DNA of 64,000 bases from Actinobacteria bacterium OV320 (GTDB lineage: Bacteria; Actinomycetota; Actinomycetes; Streptomycetales; Streptomycetaceae), in assembly GCA_001298545.1 (NCBI GenBank), contig LJCX01000001.1, forward strand, positions 62,001 to 126,000, written 5' to 3'. Both the position numbers and the translations under genes were made by a program. Positions 7,862 through 16,940 of this stretch are shown here, piece after piece. Each line of letters opens with the position of its first letter. The first letter of the stretch is position 1. The notes under the pieces were generated by a model. It saw only the letters and a program-made list of their open reading frames with translations, did not search any database and was not told the origin of the DNA.

Positions 7862-8733
7862 CGGTCGTCTCCCAGGAGCTGTCGGGACAGGCCGCCGCCG
7901 AGGAGGCTGCAGGCGATCACGAAGACGACGATCACCGCGCCGGCGTACAGCGACTGCTCGGCGCGCCCGGCCAGGATCCCGGTGGAGCCGTTCGCCACCA
8001 TCAGCCCCCATTCGGCGGTCGGCGGCTGGGCGCCGAGTCCTATGAAAGAGAACGCGGCGACGTCGAGCAGGGCGTAGCCGAAGGAGGTCGCCACCTGCAC
8101 CAGCACCAGGGGCAGCAGATTGGGAGTCAGGTGGCGCAGGCAGATCCGCCGTCCGGACATGCCGAGCATGCGCAGCGCCGACACGTACGGCAGGTTCCGC
8201 TCGCGCAGCGCGGCGCTGCGCACCACCCGTCCGATGTAGGGCAGGTAGGCGAGGGACAGCGTCACCACCGCCACTTGCAGGCCCGCGCCGAAGACGGCGG
8301 CGGCCACCACGGCCAGCACCAGACCGGGGAACCCGAAGACGATGTCCAGCAGGGCGGACACCAGCCGGTCGTACCAGCCGCCGAGCCAGGCGGCGCTCAC
8401 CGCCAGGACCGTGCCGCCGAGTCCGGCGGTCAGGGTGACGGCGGCCGGGGCCAGCAGGCTGGGGCGGGCGCCGTACAGGAGCCGGGACAGGATGTCCCGT
8501 CCGGTGTCGTCGGTGCCGAGCCAGTGCGCGGCGGAGCTGCCCTGGTAGACGGCGGCCGGGTCCACGGCATCCGGATCGTAGGGGGCCAGCAGGGGTGCGA
8601 ACAGGGCGGCGAGGACGGCCACGGCGACGACGGCGCACGCCACGACGAGCACCCCGCGCCCGCGGGTCAGCCGGCGCAGCCGCGACCACCGGGCGCCGCC
8701 CCGTCCGAGGGCGGCGATCTGATACGTGGTCAT
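7858..8733 (-). CDS. ABC transporter permease (DppC/OppC-like)
   Basis: A 291-residue inner-membrane permease with an N-terminal transmembrane segment (LVVACAVVAVAVLAALFAPL), the Opp/Dpp N-terminal hallmark APYDPDAVDP, and the binding-protein-dependent transport domain from about residue 95 with five predicted helices. The LGTDDTGRDILSRLLYGAR motif is characteristic of DppC-type subunits. It overlaps its upstream neighbour by four bases (ATGA at 8730-8733). Confidence 0.92.
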   Translation of the reverse strand: MTTYQIAALGRGGARWSRLRRLTRGRGVLVVACAVVAVAVLAALFAPLLAPYDPDAVDPAAVYQGSSAAHWLGTDDTGRDILSRLLYGARPSLLAPAAVTLTAGLGGTVLAVSAAWLGGWYDRLVSALLDIVFGFPGLVLAVVAAAVFGAGLQVAVVTLSLAYLPYIGRVVRSAALRERNLPYVSALRMLGMSGRRICLRHLTPNLLPLVLVQVATSFGYALLDVAAFSFIGLGAQPPTAEWGLMVANGSTGILAGRAEQSLYAGAVIVVFVIACSLLGGGLSRQLLGDDR

Positions 8734-9680
8734 GCGGTGCCCTCCAGGGAGACCCGGTGGTCGAGCGCGGCCGTGACCACGTCGACCAGGGTGTTGACCA
8801 CGACGAAGACCACCACGGTGATCAGGGCGAGAGCCTGGACGACGGCCAGGTCCTGCTTGGCGGCGCTCTGGACGAGCAGGGCGCCGATGCCGTTGATCCC
8901 GAAGGCCTGCTCGACGATGGAACAGCCGGCGATCAGTCCGGCGACGGCCACGCCGGAGACGGAGAACAGCGGTCCGGCGGCATTGCGCAGGACGTGCTTG
9001 CGCACCACGAAGCGTTCGGGGACGCCCCGGGCCCACGCCGTCTCGACGTGCTCCGAGGCCAGTTCGGCGCGCACCGCCGACCTGGTCACCTGGGCGACGT
9101 AGGCCAGCCAGGCCGTGGCCAGGGCGAGCGCGGGCAGGGTGAGGTGTTCGAGGCGCCCGGTGAAGCCTTCGCCGGCGCCGTAGGCGGGGAGCCAGTCCCA
9201 CTGGACGGACAGCCACCAGATGAGCACCACCGACATGACGAACGTGGGCACCGCCATGAGGGCGGTGGTCACGACCGTCACCAGGGTGTCGCCGAAGCCG
9301 CCGCGCAGGGCCGCGACCGTGCCCAGGGTGACGCCGGGCACGATGATCAGGACGGCCGCGTACGCCACGAGGAAGGCGGTGTTGCCGATGCGTTCGGTCA
9401 CCAGGTGGGTGACGGAGTCCTTGTAGGTGAGGGACTGTCCGGCGTCGCCGTGCAGCATCCCGCCGAGCCAGCGCAGGTAGCCCTGGAGGAACGGGTCGTC
9501 GAGGTGGTACTGGCGGTGGATCTCGGCGAGCAGTTGGGGGCTGGGCGGCTTCCCGCCGCCGATGAGGAGCGTGGCGGGATCGCCGGGGGCGATGAACAGG
9601 GCGCCGTACACGGCGACGCTCGCCACGAGCGCGGTCGCCACCAGCATGGCCGCCCGCCGGGCGACGAAGCGTCCGATCAT
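8730..9680 (-). CDS. ABC transporter permease (DppB/OppB-like)
   Basis: A 316-residue permease pairing with the DppC-like subunit. It has the N-terminal helix, the periplasm-facing segment APGDPATLLIGG typical of DppB, and the transport domain with the EAA-like loop (LASEHVETAWARGVPE). Its start lies inside the end of the binding-protein gene (ATGA at 9677-9680), continuing the chain of four-base overlaps in this operon. Confidence 0.92.
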   Translation of the reverse strand: MIGRFVARRAAMLVATALVASVAVYGALFIAPGDPATLLIGGGKPPSPQLLAEIHRQYHLDDPFLQGYLRWLGGMLHGDAGQSLTYKDSVTHLVTERIGNTAFLVAYAAVLIIVPGVTLGTVAALRGGFGDTLVTVVTTALMAVPTFVMSVVLIWWLSVQWDWLPAYGAGEGFTGRLEHLTLPALALATAWLAYVAQVTRSAVRAELASEHVETAWARGVPERFVVRKHVLRNAAGPLFSVSGVAVAGLIAGCSIVEQAFGINGIGALLVQSAAKQDLAVVQALALITVVVFVVVNTLVDVVTAALDHRVSLEGTA

Positions 9681-11332
9681 GACGTGCCCTCGCCCGTGCC
9701 GCCGAGCTGGGCCGCCCAGGGCATGTTGATGTAGGCGAAGGACGCGGGGGCGCCGCTGAGGCGCTTGTTGAGGAACATGCGCTCGTAGGGGACGGCGATC
9801 GGCACGATCGCCAGGTCCTCGGTGTACAGGGCCTGGGCCCGGGTGAACAGCTCGGCGGACTTCTCCGGGTCCAGCGCGGCGCGGGCCTGGGTCAGCAGCG
9901 AGGTCACCTCGGCGTTGTCGTAGCGCGTCCAGTTCATGGGGGACGCGGGCGAGGTGAACATCTCGGCGTACGACAGCGGGTCGGGGATCTCGACGTAGCC
10001 GAGGGCCATGGTCGCGTCGAGGCCCTCGCGCAGCGAGGCGTCGTAGAACAGGCCGGACATCTGGGTGGGCTGGAGTTGCTTGATGACGATGCTCAGCCCG
10101 ATCTTCTTCGCGCCCGCCTGGAGGAAGGTGAGGATCTGGAGCGACTGCTGGTCGCCGGCGCCCATCGCGACGGTGACGGTGCGCTTCTTCGGGGCGGCCT
10201 GCGCGACGAGCTTCTTGGCGCGGGCGACGTCGGCGTCCGGGACGGCGGGCAGGGCGTCGTAGCCCTTGTCGTAGACGTCGGAGGCCTCGCCCGTCTTCCA
10301 CACGAGGGACGGGATGAACGTCTTCTCCTTGCGGGCGGCGCCGTCGAAGACGTTGCGCACCAGGGCGTCGCGGTCGAGCACCAGGGAGAGCGCCTGGGTG
10401 ATGCGCGGGTCGGCGAGGGGCGAGTCCGGGCCGGTGGGGGAGACGAACACGGTCTGCGCGGAGGGCCCGTAGTAGAGGGTGCCGGCGTCGGAGGAGCGCA
10501 GGGCCTTGGCGACGGTGGAGGGGATCTCGTAGCTGCCGTCGATCTGGCCCGACAGCAGGGCGCTGGTGAGGGTGCTCGCGTCGGTGATGAACTTGAAGGT
10601 CAGCTCGGCGGCCTTGGGCCTGAGGGCGGTGTCCCAGTAGGCGTCGTTGCGGACGGCGGTGAGGGACTCGCCGGACTTCCAGCTCTTCAGCTCGAAGGGG
10701 CCGGTGCACATCAGACCGCCCTTGGCGGTGCCGTAGGCCGCGCCGGCCTTCTTGACGTACGCGGCCTCGCTGACCGCGCCGAAGCCGTTGACGAGGTACT
10801 TGAGGAACAGCTCGTCGGGGGTCTTGAAGCGGACGGTGACCTGGTGGTCGCCGGTCGCGGTGATGGTGCTGACGGTGGACAGGACCTGGGTGTTGACGCT
10901 CTGGGTGGCGGGGTTGCGCTGCCGTTCGAGGCCGGCCACCACGTCCTTCGCGGTCATGGGGTGGCCGTTCCAGAAGGTGACGTCGTCGCGCAGTTCGAGC
11001 ACAAGAGTCTTGGGGTCCGGGCGCTTCCAGGAGGTGGCCAGACCGGGGGCGACGGAGTAGTCGGCCTTCAGCCGCAGCAGCGGATCGCAGAGGTTGGAGA
11101 CCACGGTGCTGGGGGAGTAGTCGCCGACCTTGGCCGGGTCGAGGGTCGTGGGCTCGCCCAGGGGCAGGTTCCAGGTGACCTCGTCCAGGGCGCCGGACGC
11201 CGCGGGCGTGGTGGTGGTCAGCTTCGGTTTCTGCGGCGAGGACGACGTGCTGCCGCCGCCCGACGAACAGGCGGAGAGCGTGAGGAGGGTGGACAGGACG
11301 GTGACGGCGAGGGCGGTTCTGGGAGCGTGCAT
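9677..11332 (-). CDS. Lipoprotein substrate-binding protein, SBP family 5
   Basis: A 551-residue extracytoplasmic binding protein of the peptide/nickel family (SBP_bac_5), delivering substrate to the permeases downstream. The lipobox LTLSAC places the lipidated cysteine at residue 22. The mature protein starts with a Ser/Gly-rich linker and includes LRDDVTFWNGHPMTAKDV, a family signature. CAGGAG precedes the ATG at 11332. The presence of two hydrolases in the same regulatory unit suggests the ligand is a peptide-like or other amide/ester compound, but family 5 proteins also bind opines, sugars and metals. Confidence 0.9.
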   Translation of the reverse strand: MHAPRTALAVTVLSTLLTLSACSSGGGSTSSSPQKPKLTTTTPAASGALDEVTWNLPLGEPTTLDPAKVGDYSPSTVVSNLCDPLLRLKADYSVAPGLATSWKRPDPKTLVLELRDDVTFWNGHPMTAKDVVAGLERQRNPATQSVNTQVLSTVSTITATGDHQVTVRFKTPDELFLKYLVNGFGAVSEAAYVKKAGAAYGTAKGGLMCTGPFELKSWKSGESLTAVRNDAYWDTALRPKAAELTFKFITDASTLTSALLSGQIDGSYEIPSTVAKALRSSDAGTLYYGPSAQTVFVSPTGPDSPLADPRITQALSLVLDRDALVRNVFDGAARKEKTFIPSLVWKTGEASDVYDKGYDALPAVPDADVARAKKLVAQAAPKKRTVTVAMGAGDQQSLQILTFLQAGAKKIGLSIVIKQLQPTQMSGLFYDASLREGLDATMALGYVEIPDPLSYAEMFTSPASPMNWTRYDNAEVTSLLTQARAALDPEKSAELFTRAQALYTEDLAIVPIAVPYERMFLNKRLSGAPASFAYINMPWAAQLGGTGEGTS

Positions 11333-11424
11333 GGTGGTGCTCCTGAGGCGGGACGGTGGCCGGGTGACGGATCCTTCGGCGTGGGGGAGCGCGGGCGCGC
11401 GGGGGTCCGCGGGGTCGAGGTGTG

Positions 11425-13131
11425 TCAGCCGGCGGGCGGGGTGAGGACGGTGACGGTCAGCCGGGACGGGGTGGCGCCGCCGGTGGCCAGGGTCTGCGTG
11501 CTCGGCTTCGGGACGAGGGTCGTCCAGGGGTTCTCCTCGCTGCCCGAGCACGGCAGGTACATGGGGTAGTCGCTGCTCGCCAGGAGCAGCGCCGGCCGGT
11601 GACCGGCGCGCAGCCGGTAGCCGGTGTGGCCGCACTCGACGCGTACCTCGCGGGAGGTGCCGTCGCCCCGGACGGAGACCTGGCCGCGCACCACGAGCCG
11701 TGCCGTGCCGTCGGGGGCGAGGTCCAGCACCTTGGCGAAGACGTCGAACACCGGGGCCGTACCGGCGAGATGAAGGTCCAGGCGCACCGGTCCGGCGAGG
11801 TCGAGCGGGTCGGCCAGGACCGGTCCGGTGAAGGCGAGGACGTCGTCACGGGCGGCGAGAGGGCCGGCGTCGGGGTGGTCGCGGAGGTAGGAGAAGGAGT
11901 CGGGGACCAGGGACGGGACGAGGTCGTCCGGGTCGTAGGCCCACTGCGTGCGGTCCTCGTCCACGACGGGGGCGCCGAGGAGCGCTCCGCCCGGCAGGGG
12001 TCCGGCCGCCGTGGCCCGACCGGTGAGCCAGAAGGTGCGCTCTCCACTGTCCGCCGGGGGCCAGGCGGGCTCCGTACGCCAGCCGGCGTGCCCCAGTTCC
12101 CAGGTCACCTTGGCCAGGGTGGTCACCGGGCGGCTGCCCTTGAGGAAGACGTCGAAGAAGTCCAGCGCCGGGCCGGCGTACTCGGGCAGCAGCCGGTCGA
12201 GGGCCGCCTCGCTGGTGGCGTGGTCGGTGTCCTCGGTGACGGGTGCGTGGTCGAGGCGGTAGTTCTCGTGGTCGACGGCGCCGGCCCACAGGTACTGGAC
12301 GGCGTCCCAGCCGGGCCGGGCGGCGAGTGCGAGGTAGTCGTTCATGTGCGGGATGCCGATGTTGTCGTACCAGCCGACACAGTGCAGGACGGGCACGGGC
12401 CGGGAGTCGAAGGGGTGCCTGCCGAGGGCGTGCAGCACGTCGGTCTGGCGCGGGGCGAGGAGGTCGAACCAGGCGGAGCGGGCGCCGATGGCCTCGAAGG
12501 CCCGCTCGTACTGGTCGATGACAGGGCGGACGCGCCGGTCGGGCTCCCAGTCGTAGCTGTCCTGGTCCACCCAGTGGTGGGCGTAGTACTCGATGCCCTC
12601 GACCCACACCGGCCGGCCGACGCCGGTGTCCGTTGCACGTGGGTCCAGGGCCGTGGTCGCGTTGAAGTCCACCGTGGTCACGCGCGGCACGATGGCGCGC
12701 AGGGCGGGGTGCTGGGAGGCCACCGCGGCCCACTGCGTGAAGCCGTAGTAGGAGTCGCCGAACATGCCGACCGCGCCGTCGGACCAGGGTTGGTGGGTGA
12801 TCCAGTCGAGGGTGTCGTAGCCGTCGTCGGGCTCGCGCAGGAAGGGCAGGGTGCGACCGCCGGAGCGGAACTTGCCGCGTACGTCCTGCACGACGAGGGC
12901 GTAGCCGCGGGCGATGAAGAGCCGGGCCACCTTGTCGAAGTAGACGTAGCGGCTGTTCTTGTCGTACGGGAGGCGGACCAGTACGGCGGGCAGGGCTCGG
13001 TCCGCGGCGGCGGTGCCCTCGGGCAGGTAGACGTCCGTGGCCAGACGCGTCCCGTCCCGCATGCGCACCAGGTGCTGGACGGCGTGATCGGGGACGGGAG
13101 CGGCTCCCGTGCGGGCGAAAGGAACTCTCAT
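11425..13131 (-). CDS. CocE/NonD-family hydrolase (X-Pro dipeptidyl-peptidase/cocaine esterase type)
   Basis: A 568-residue cytoplasmic serine hydrolase. The N-terminal half is the CocE/NonD alpha/beta hydrolase domain with nucleophile elbow GDSYYG (Ser127) after VQDVRGKFRSGG; the VDHENY segment carries the likely catalytic histidine. The C-terminal third is the jellyroll X-Pro dipeptidyl-peptidase domain. Members hydrolyse esters (cocaine, acyl esters) or X-Pro peptides. GGAG supports the ATG at 13131, and the open frame upstream runs through the tandem repeats and is not coding. It is first in the minus-strand operon, 92 bases before the binding-protein gene. Confidence 0.88.
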   Translation of the reverse strand: MRVPFARTGAAPVPDHAVQHLVRMRDGTRLATDVYLPEGTAAADRALPAVLVRLPYDKNSRYVYFDKVARLFIARGYALVVQDVRGKFRSGGRTLPFLREPDDGYDTLDWITHQPWSDGAVGMFGDSYYGFTQWAAVASQHPALRAIVPRVTTVDFNATTALDPRATDTGVGRPVWVEGIEYYAHHWVDQDSYDWEPDRRVRPVIDQYERAFEAIGARSAWFDLLAPRQTDVLHALGRHPFDSRPVPVLHCVGWYDNIGIPHMNDYLALAARPGWDAVQYLWAGAVDHENYRLDHAPVTEDTDHATSEAALDRLLPEYAGPALDFFDVFLKGSRPVTTLAKVTWELGHAGWRTEPAWPPADSGERTFWLTGRATAAGPLPGGALLGAPVVDEDRTQWAYDPDDLVPSLVPDSFSYLRDHPDAGPLAARDDVLAFTGPVLADPLDLAGPVRLDLHLAGTAPVFDVFAKVLDLAPDGTARLVVRGQVSVRGDGTSREVRVECGHTGYRLRAGHRPALLLASSDYPMYLPCSGSEENPWTTLVPKPSTQTLATGGATPSRLTVTVLTPPAG

Positions 13132-13175
13132 CGAGTGCTCTCCGGGTGGTTCGGGCTCAGAAACCGGGCTCAGAA

Positions 13176-13259
13176 AACGAGATCGGGAACGGGATCGGCA
13201 ACGAGATCGGGAACGGGATCGGCAACGGGATCGGGAACGGCATCGGGAACGGCATCGGG
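13176..13259. repeat. Seven tandem 12-bp repeats in the CocE leader
   Basis: Seven head-to-tail units of the form AACGRGATCGGS (some with GGCATCGGG) run from 13176 to 13259, with a degraded eighth up to 13270. They lie between the CocE start codon and the putative operator, in what should be the 5' untranslated region of the CocE transcript. The remainder of 13132-13438 is promoter DNA. Confidence 0.85.
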
Positions 13260-13365
13260 AGGGGATCGGGAACGTGCGCAGAGATCGGGCGGGGCTCGGG
13301 ATGCGAGCCCGGATCCGGGAGCGAGCCCGGGATTCAGGCTCGGGAATTCGAGATGAAACGTCGTT

Positions 13366-13388
13366 GTGTAACGGCGTTGTATGACAAC
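13366..13388. promoter_or_regulatory. Candidate TetR operator between the CocE and TetR genes
   Basis: GTGTAACGGCGTTGTAT (13366-13382) aligns with the perfect palindrome at 14081-14097: both share AAC-N3-GTT and GTT[G/T]TAT. An overlapping inverted repeat GTTGT-ATG-ACAAC occupies 13376-13388. The site is 51 bases upstream of the TetR start and in the leader/promoter of the divergent CocE operon, the usual place for TetR autoregulation. Binding is inferred. Confidence 0.5.
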
Positions 13389-13438
13389 ATTGCAGCTCCT
13401 TGTAAACGGGGTCAACCCTCTGCGTTAAGGTCTGCGAC

Positions 13439-14026
13439 ATGCCGATCGAGGTAGACGAGGCGCGACGGCTCGACGAGATCGCCGCCGCCACCCTCCATGT
13501 GGCCCGGGAACGGGGCGTCCGTTCCGTCACCATCCGGGCCGTCGCCGCCCGACTGGGCGGCTCGACGGCCATGGTGACCAACTATGTGGCCAGCCGGTCC
13601 GCTCTCATGATCAATGCCATGCGGTGGGCGGAGCGGGAGTGGGGCGCCCAGATGGACGGTGCCTTGGTCGGTCTGACCGGCGAGGCCCGCCTGGAGGCCG
13701 CGCTGAAGTGGATGTGCACCACCGAGCCCGACGACGAGATCCTGCGCCGGCTCCTGATGGAGATCGCGAGCGAGGGGCCCGATGCCGGCCCGGCGGTCGA
13801 GGACGTCCGGCGCACCACCTCCCGGCGCAACCGGGACGAGCTGAGCGCCCTCGCCGCCGAGGCCGGACTGCCCGACCCCGCACTGGCCGGTGACGTCCTT
13901 CATCTGCTCACCCGGGGGTACTGGCTCACCACGCTGGAGGATCCGGAGGGCTGGCCCGAGGAGCGTGCCGCACGCACCCTGCTCGCGGTGGCCGCCCTGC
14001 TGCGGGGCGCGTCTCCCGCGGACTGA
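13439..14026 (+). CDS. TetR-family transcriptional regulator
   Basis: A 195-residue regulator with an N-terminal TetR helix-turn-helix at about residues 12-58 (VTIRAVAARLGGSTAMVTNYV) and a C-terminal ligand domain of the BetI-like type. AAGG precedes the ATG. Its location between the CocE/ABC operon and the amidase, with related operator-like sites in front of both, suggests it represses uptake and hydrolysis genes until an amide or ester substrate binds. Confidence 0.9.
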   Translation: MPIEVDEARRLDEIAAATLHVARERGVRSVTIRAVAARLGGSTAMVTNYVASRSALMINAMRWAEREWGAQMDGALVGLTGEARLEAALKWMCTTEPDDEILRRLLMEIASEGPDAGPAVEDVRRTTSRRNRDELSALAAEAGLPDPALAGDVLHLLTRGYWLTTLEDPEGWPEERAARTLLAVAALLRGASPAD

Positions 14027-14041
14027 CACCGCCGACGGGGC

Positions 14042-14097
14042 TTGACACCCGAGGGTGCCCGGGCGCAGGCTGACCGCGAAATAAAACGCTGTTTTAT
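14042..14097 (+). promoter_or_regulatory. Amidase promoter with palindromic operator
   Basis: TTGACA at 14042-14047 is a good -35 box; CAGGCT at 14067-14072 is a possible -10 with a 19-base spacer. Directly downstream lies the perfect 7-3-7 palindrome ATAAAAC-GCT-GTTTTAT (14081-14097), unusually AT-rich for this genome and placed to block transcription. It resembles the site at 13366-13382. Confidence 0.55.
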
Positions 14098-14120
14098 GAC
14101 GGACGGCGTCGACACCGTCG

Positions 14121-14180
14121 CCCCGCCGGGTCCCGCCGGGTCCCGCCGGGTCCCGCCGGGTCCCGCCGGGTCCCGCCGGG
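14121..14180. repeat. Six tandem 10-bp repeats in the amidase leader
   Basis: Six copies of TCCCGCCGGG (the first with C at position 1) follow immediately after the operator, then degrade into imperfect CTGCCGGT/CCGCCGTG units to about 14230. They would lie in the untranslated leader of the amidase mRNA. The rest of 14231-14503 shows no gene. Confidence 0.85.
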
Positions 14181-14503
14181 TCCTGCCGGTCCCGCCGTGT
14201 CCTGCCGTGTCCTGCCGGTCCCGCCGTGTCCGGTCAGGGCCGGCGCATTCCGCTCCGTCCGGTGCGACGGTGGACGGTGGTCGGTCGACCGGCGTCGCCG
14301 GCCCCCCAGGCGGGGGCGGGAGCGGCCGTGCTGGCGTCCCGGCCCGGCTGCGACCGGCCTGCCGCGCGAACCCGCCCGGATGCCGTTCCTTCCGCCCCTC
14401 CCTCCCGTTCCGACCGTTTCCCCTCCGTCTCCTCCCCGGCCTCACCCACCGACGCCCGCCCGTGCCGCCGCCGGGCCGGCCCCCGCAAGCGAAGAGGTAT
14501 CCG

Positions 14504-15961
14504 ATGGCGACTTCTCCCCGCCCGACCCAGCCGTGGCAGCTTTCCGCGACCGAACTCGCCGCCGCCGTCCGGGCCCGTGAGATCTCCTCCACCGAACTGG
14601 TGCGCTCCTGCCTGGAACGCGTCGAGGAGACCAACCCCCGACTGAACGCGCTCGTCGACCTGCGGCCCGAGGAAGCGCTGGAGGAGGCCCGCCGGGCGGA
14701 CGAGCGGACCGTCTCGGGCGCCGAACTGGGGCCCCTGCACGGCGTGCCCGTCTCCATCAAGATCAACACCGAGCAGCGGGGGCACGCCACCAGCAACGGG
14801 ATCCCCGCCCTCGCCCATCGCCCCGCCGAGGGTGACGCCGCCTGCGTCACCGCCCTGCGCACCGCCGGCGCCGTACCGCTCGGCAGGAGCAACTCGCCCG
14901 CCTTCTCCTTCCGCTGGTTCTCCACCAACGAACTGCACGGGCGCACGCTCAATCCCTGGGACGCCGGACGCACCCCCGGCGGGTCCAGCGGCGGAGCCGC
15001 CGCGAGCCTGGCCGCCGGGATGACGCCGCTGGCCCAGGGCAACGACATCGGCGGTTCCATCCGCTTCCCGGCCGCCTGCTGCGGCGTCGTCGGGGTGCGC
15101 CCCACCGTCGGCCGGATCTCCGACTGGGCCCCGCCCGCGTACGCCGACACCCCCGCGGGGCCGGTCCAGCTCGACTTCCCGCCCACCGTGCACTCCTGCG
15201 CGGTGCAGGGCCCGCTGGCCCGGACCGTGGCGGACGCGCGGCTCGCCCTGCACGCCATGACCACACCGGACCTGCGCGACTCCGCCGGCGTCCCCGCCGT
15301 TCCCCTGCGGCCCCGCCCCGCAGGTCCCGCACGGGTACTGCTCGTTCGCGGCAACGGCACGGTCAAGAACCACCCGGCCGTCGACCGCGCGCTCGACCGG
15401 GCGGCGGCGCACCTCGACGACGCCGGACACGGGGTCGAGGAGGTGGCCGAACTGCCCCTGCTGGCCGAGGCCGCGCGGCTGTGGGCGCTGCTGATCACCG
15501 AGGACATCCGTCCGATGCTGCCCGTGGTGCACCAACTCGGCGGGGACGACATCCGCACCGCACTGGAAGGCCACTTCGCGGCCGCCGCCGAACTGTGGGG
15601 CGAGCGGCCTGATCTGGAGACCTACATCAACGGATGGGCGCGGCGGGCGACGCTCGTCACCCGGCTCCAGGAACTCCTGGGCGGCGACCGGATCCTGCTC
15701 ACCCCGGTGTGCGCAGAACCTCCCTTCGAGCAGGACGCCGACATCACGGACCGGGATCGCGCGCTGCAGCTCTTCCCCGCCATGTGGCCGATGACCGCCG
15801 TGCCCGTCCTCGGCTTCCCCGCCGTCACCGTGCCGGTCCACGTCGAGAACGGCCTGCCGTTCAGTGTGCAGCTGATCGGCGGCCGCTTCGAGGAGGACCT
15901 CGTCCTCGACGCCGCACAGGCCGTCGAGGACCGGTCCGAGGTGCCACGGCTCTGGGACTGA
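14504..15961 (+). CDS. Amidase-signature family amidase
   Basis: A 485-residue amidase-signature enzyme, hydrolysing a carboxamide to acid and ammonia. The Ser-cisSer-Lys triad is visible: Lys86 in PVSIKIN, Ser161 or Ser162 in TPGGSSGGAAA, and Ser185 in NDIGGSIR. The ATG at 14504 has AGAGG upstream and begins the homologous region (WQLSATELAAAVRAREISS), so longer open frames are rejected. It probably acts on the compound imported by the Dpp-like transporter under the same TetR regulator; the substrate is unknown. Confidence 0.9.
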   Translation: MATSPRPTQPWQLSATELAAAVRAREISSTELVRSCLERVEETNPRLNALVDLRPEEALEEARRADERTVSGAELGPLHGVPVSIKINTEQRGHATSNGIPALAHRPAEGDAACVTALRTAGAVPLGRSNSPAFSFRWFSTNELHGRTLNPWDAGRTPGGSSGGAAASLAAGMTPLAQGNDIGGSIRFPAACCGVVGVRPTVGRISDWAPPAYADTPAGPVQLDFPPTVHSCAVQGPLARTVADARLALHAMTTPDLRDSAGVPAVPLRPRPAGPARVLLVRGNGTVKNHPAVDRALDRAAAHLDDAGHGVEEVAELPLLAEAARLWALLITEDIRPMLPVVHQLGGDDIRTALEGHFAAAAELWGERPDLETYINGWARRATLVTRLQELLGGDRILLTPVCAEPPFEQDADITDRDRALQLFPAMWPMTAVPVLGFPAVTVPVHVENGLPFSVQLIGGRFEEDLVLDAAQAVEDRSEVPRLWD

Positions 15962-16065
15962 CCGCAGAGGCATGCCGACACCCCGGCTCCGGGACCGACC
16001 CGCAGGGGCCGGCCGGCCTCCGGGGACTCCGGGACCGACCGCAGAGGCATGCCCACACCCCGGCT
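15960..16065. repeat. Direct repeat pair after the amidase gene
   Basis: A 29-base sequence beginning GACCGCAGAGGCATGCC occurs at 15960-15988 and again at 16037-16065 with one mismatch, starting at the amidase stop codon. A related CTCCGGGACCGACC also repeats between them. This looks like a local duplication. The remaining bases to 16206 carry no gene. Confidence 0.7.
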
Positions 16066-16206
16066 CGCCACCGACCCGCTCGACCTGCCTCGCCGCGACC
16101 GCCGCGACCGGCGTGACCGGCGCGGCGCCCGCCGACCCCGCCGGGGCGGAATCTCCGTTGCCGGGAAGCCGCACCGCCGCGATCCTGAGGCGATGAGGTA
16201 CTCCGT

Positions 16207-16878
16207 ATGCGGCTGAGGCTGCAACAGTTCAGGCCCCGGACCGGGCCGCACGAGCACCGGGTCGTCCAGCCGAGGAAGCCCCTTCGCCACACGACGCTCA
16301 GTGCCCCCGAGCCCATCGGCCTGTTGCTGGGCGACCATGACGGGCTGAACCGGCTCGCGGGTCTGTTCTCCTTCGCCGCGTACTCCCGGCACACGATCGT
16401 CCATGTGCCGCTGCGCGACAGCCTTCGGCCCGACGAGGGCTTCGGCACGCCGGTCGATCTCGTCCTGGTCCACGACACGCTGGGTCTGCGTCCCAGCAAG
16501 TGGCCCGAGCTGCGCCGCAAGCTGGTGAACGGCACTCCGCTGACCGTCGGCACCGTCGAGGAACGCACGGCCAGGGACGCCGCCGGATGGCGTGAGCGCG
16601 GGACCCGGGCCAACTTCCGGGACGAACTGCGGCACGCCACCCACGCCCGCACGTTCTTCCTGTTCGGCAACCGTGAGGTGTTCGCCGAGACCGCCACCTC
16701 CCTTGCCCACGCGGCGGGTTGGGGCCCGCGCCAGAAGGGCGTCACCCAAGGCCACTCGGCCCTGATGACGGCCCTGCCGACACTGGTCCAGGAACCCGGC
16801 GGCGGGCACCCCGTGGAGGTGTTGGTCTGCTTCAAGCCGTACCCGCCCTACGCCCACTTCCAGCGGCCGGGACGTTGA
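16207..16878 (+). CDS. Hypothetical protein, unrecognised
   Basis: A 223-residue protein with coding-like codon use and a GAGG ribosome binding site before the ATG. It has no signal peptide, no membrane segment and no motif I can name. The N-terminus is basic (MRLRLQQFRPRTGPHEHRVV); a hydrophobic stretch IGLLLGDHDGLNRLAGLFSF lies near residues 37-56, and the C-terminus contains VEVLVCFKPYPPY. It sits between the amidase and a GNAT gene with no operon link to either. Confidence 0.6.
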   Translation: MRLRLQQFRPRTGPHEHRVVQPRKPLRHTTLSAPEPIGLLLGDHDGLNRLAGLFSFAAYSRHTIVHVPLRDSLRPDEGFGTPVDLVLVHDTLGLRPSKWPELRRKLVNGTPLTVGTVEERTARDAAGWRERGTRANFRDELRHATHARTFFLFGNREVFAETATSLAHAAGWGPRQKGVTQGHSALMTALPTLVQEPGGGHPVEVLVCFKPYPPYAHFQRPGR

Positions 16879-16940
16879 GCAGCCAGCCCGACTCACGTGC
16901 TCCGGGCGGACCTTCGCCCGCGACGGCCGAGGCGCCTGCC

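Noticed and set aside
13176-13270. Possible CRISPR array from regularly repeated units
   Set aside because: The 12-bp units are directly adjacent with no spacers and there are no cas genes; this is a simple tandem repeat.
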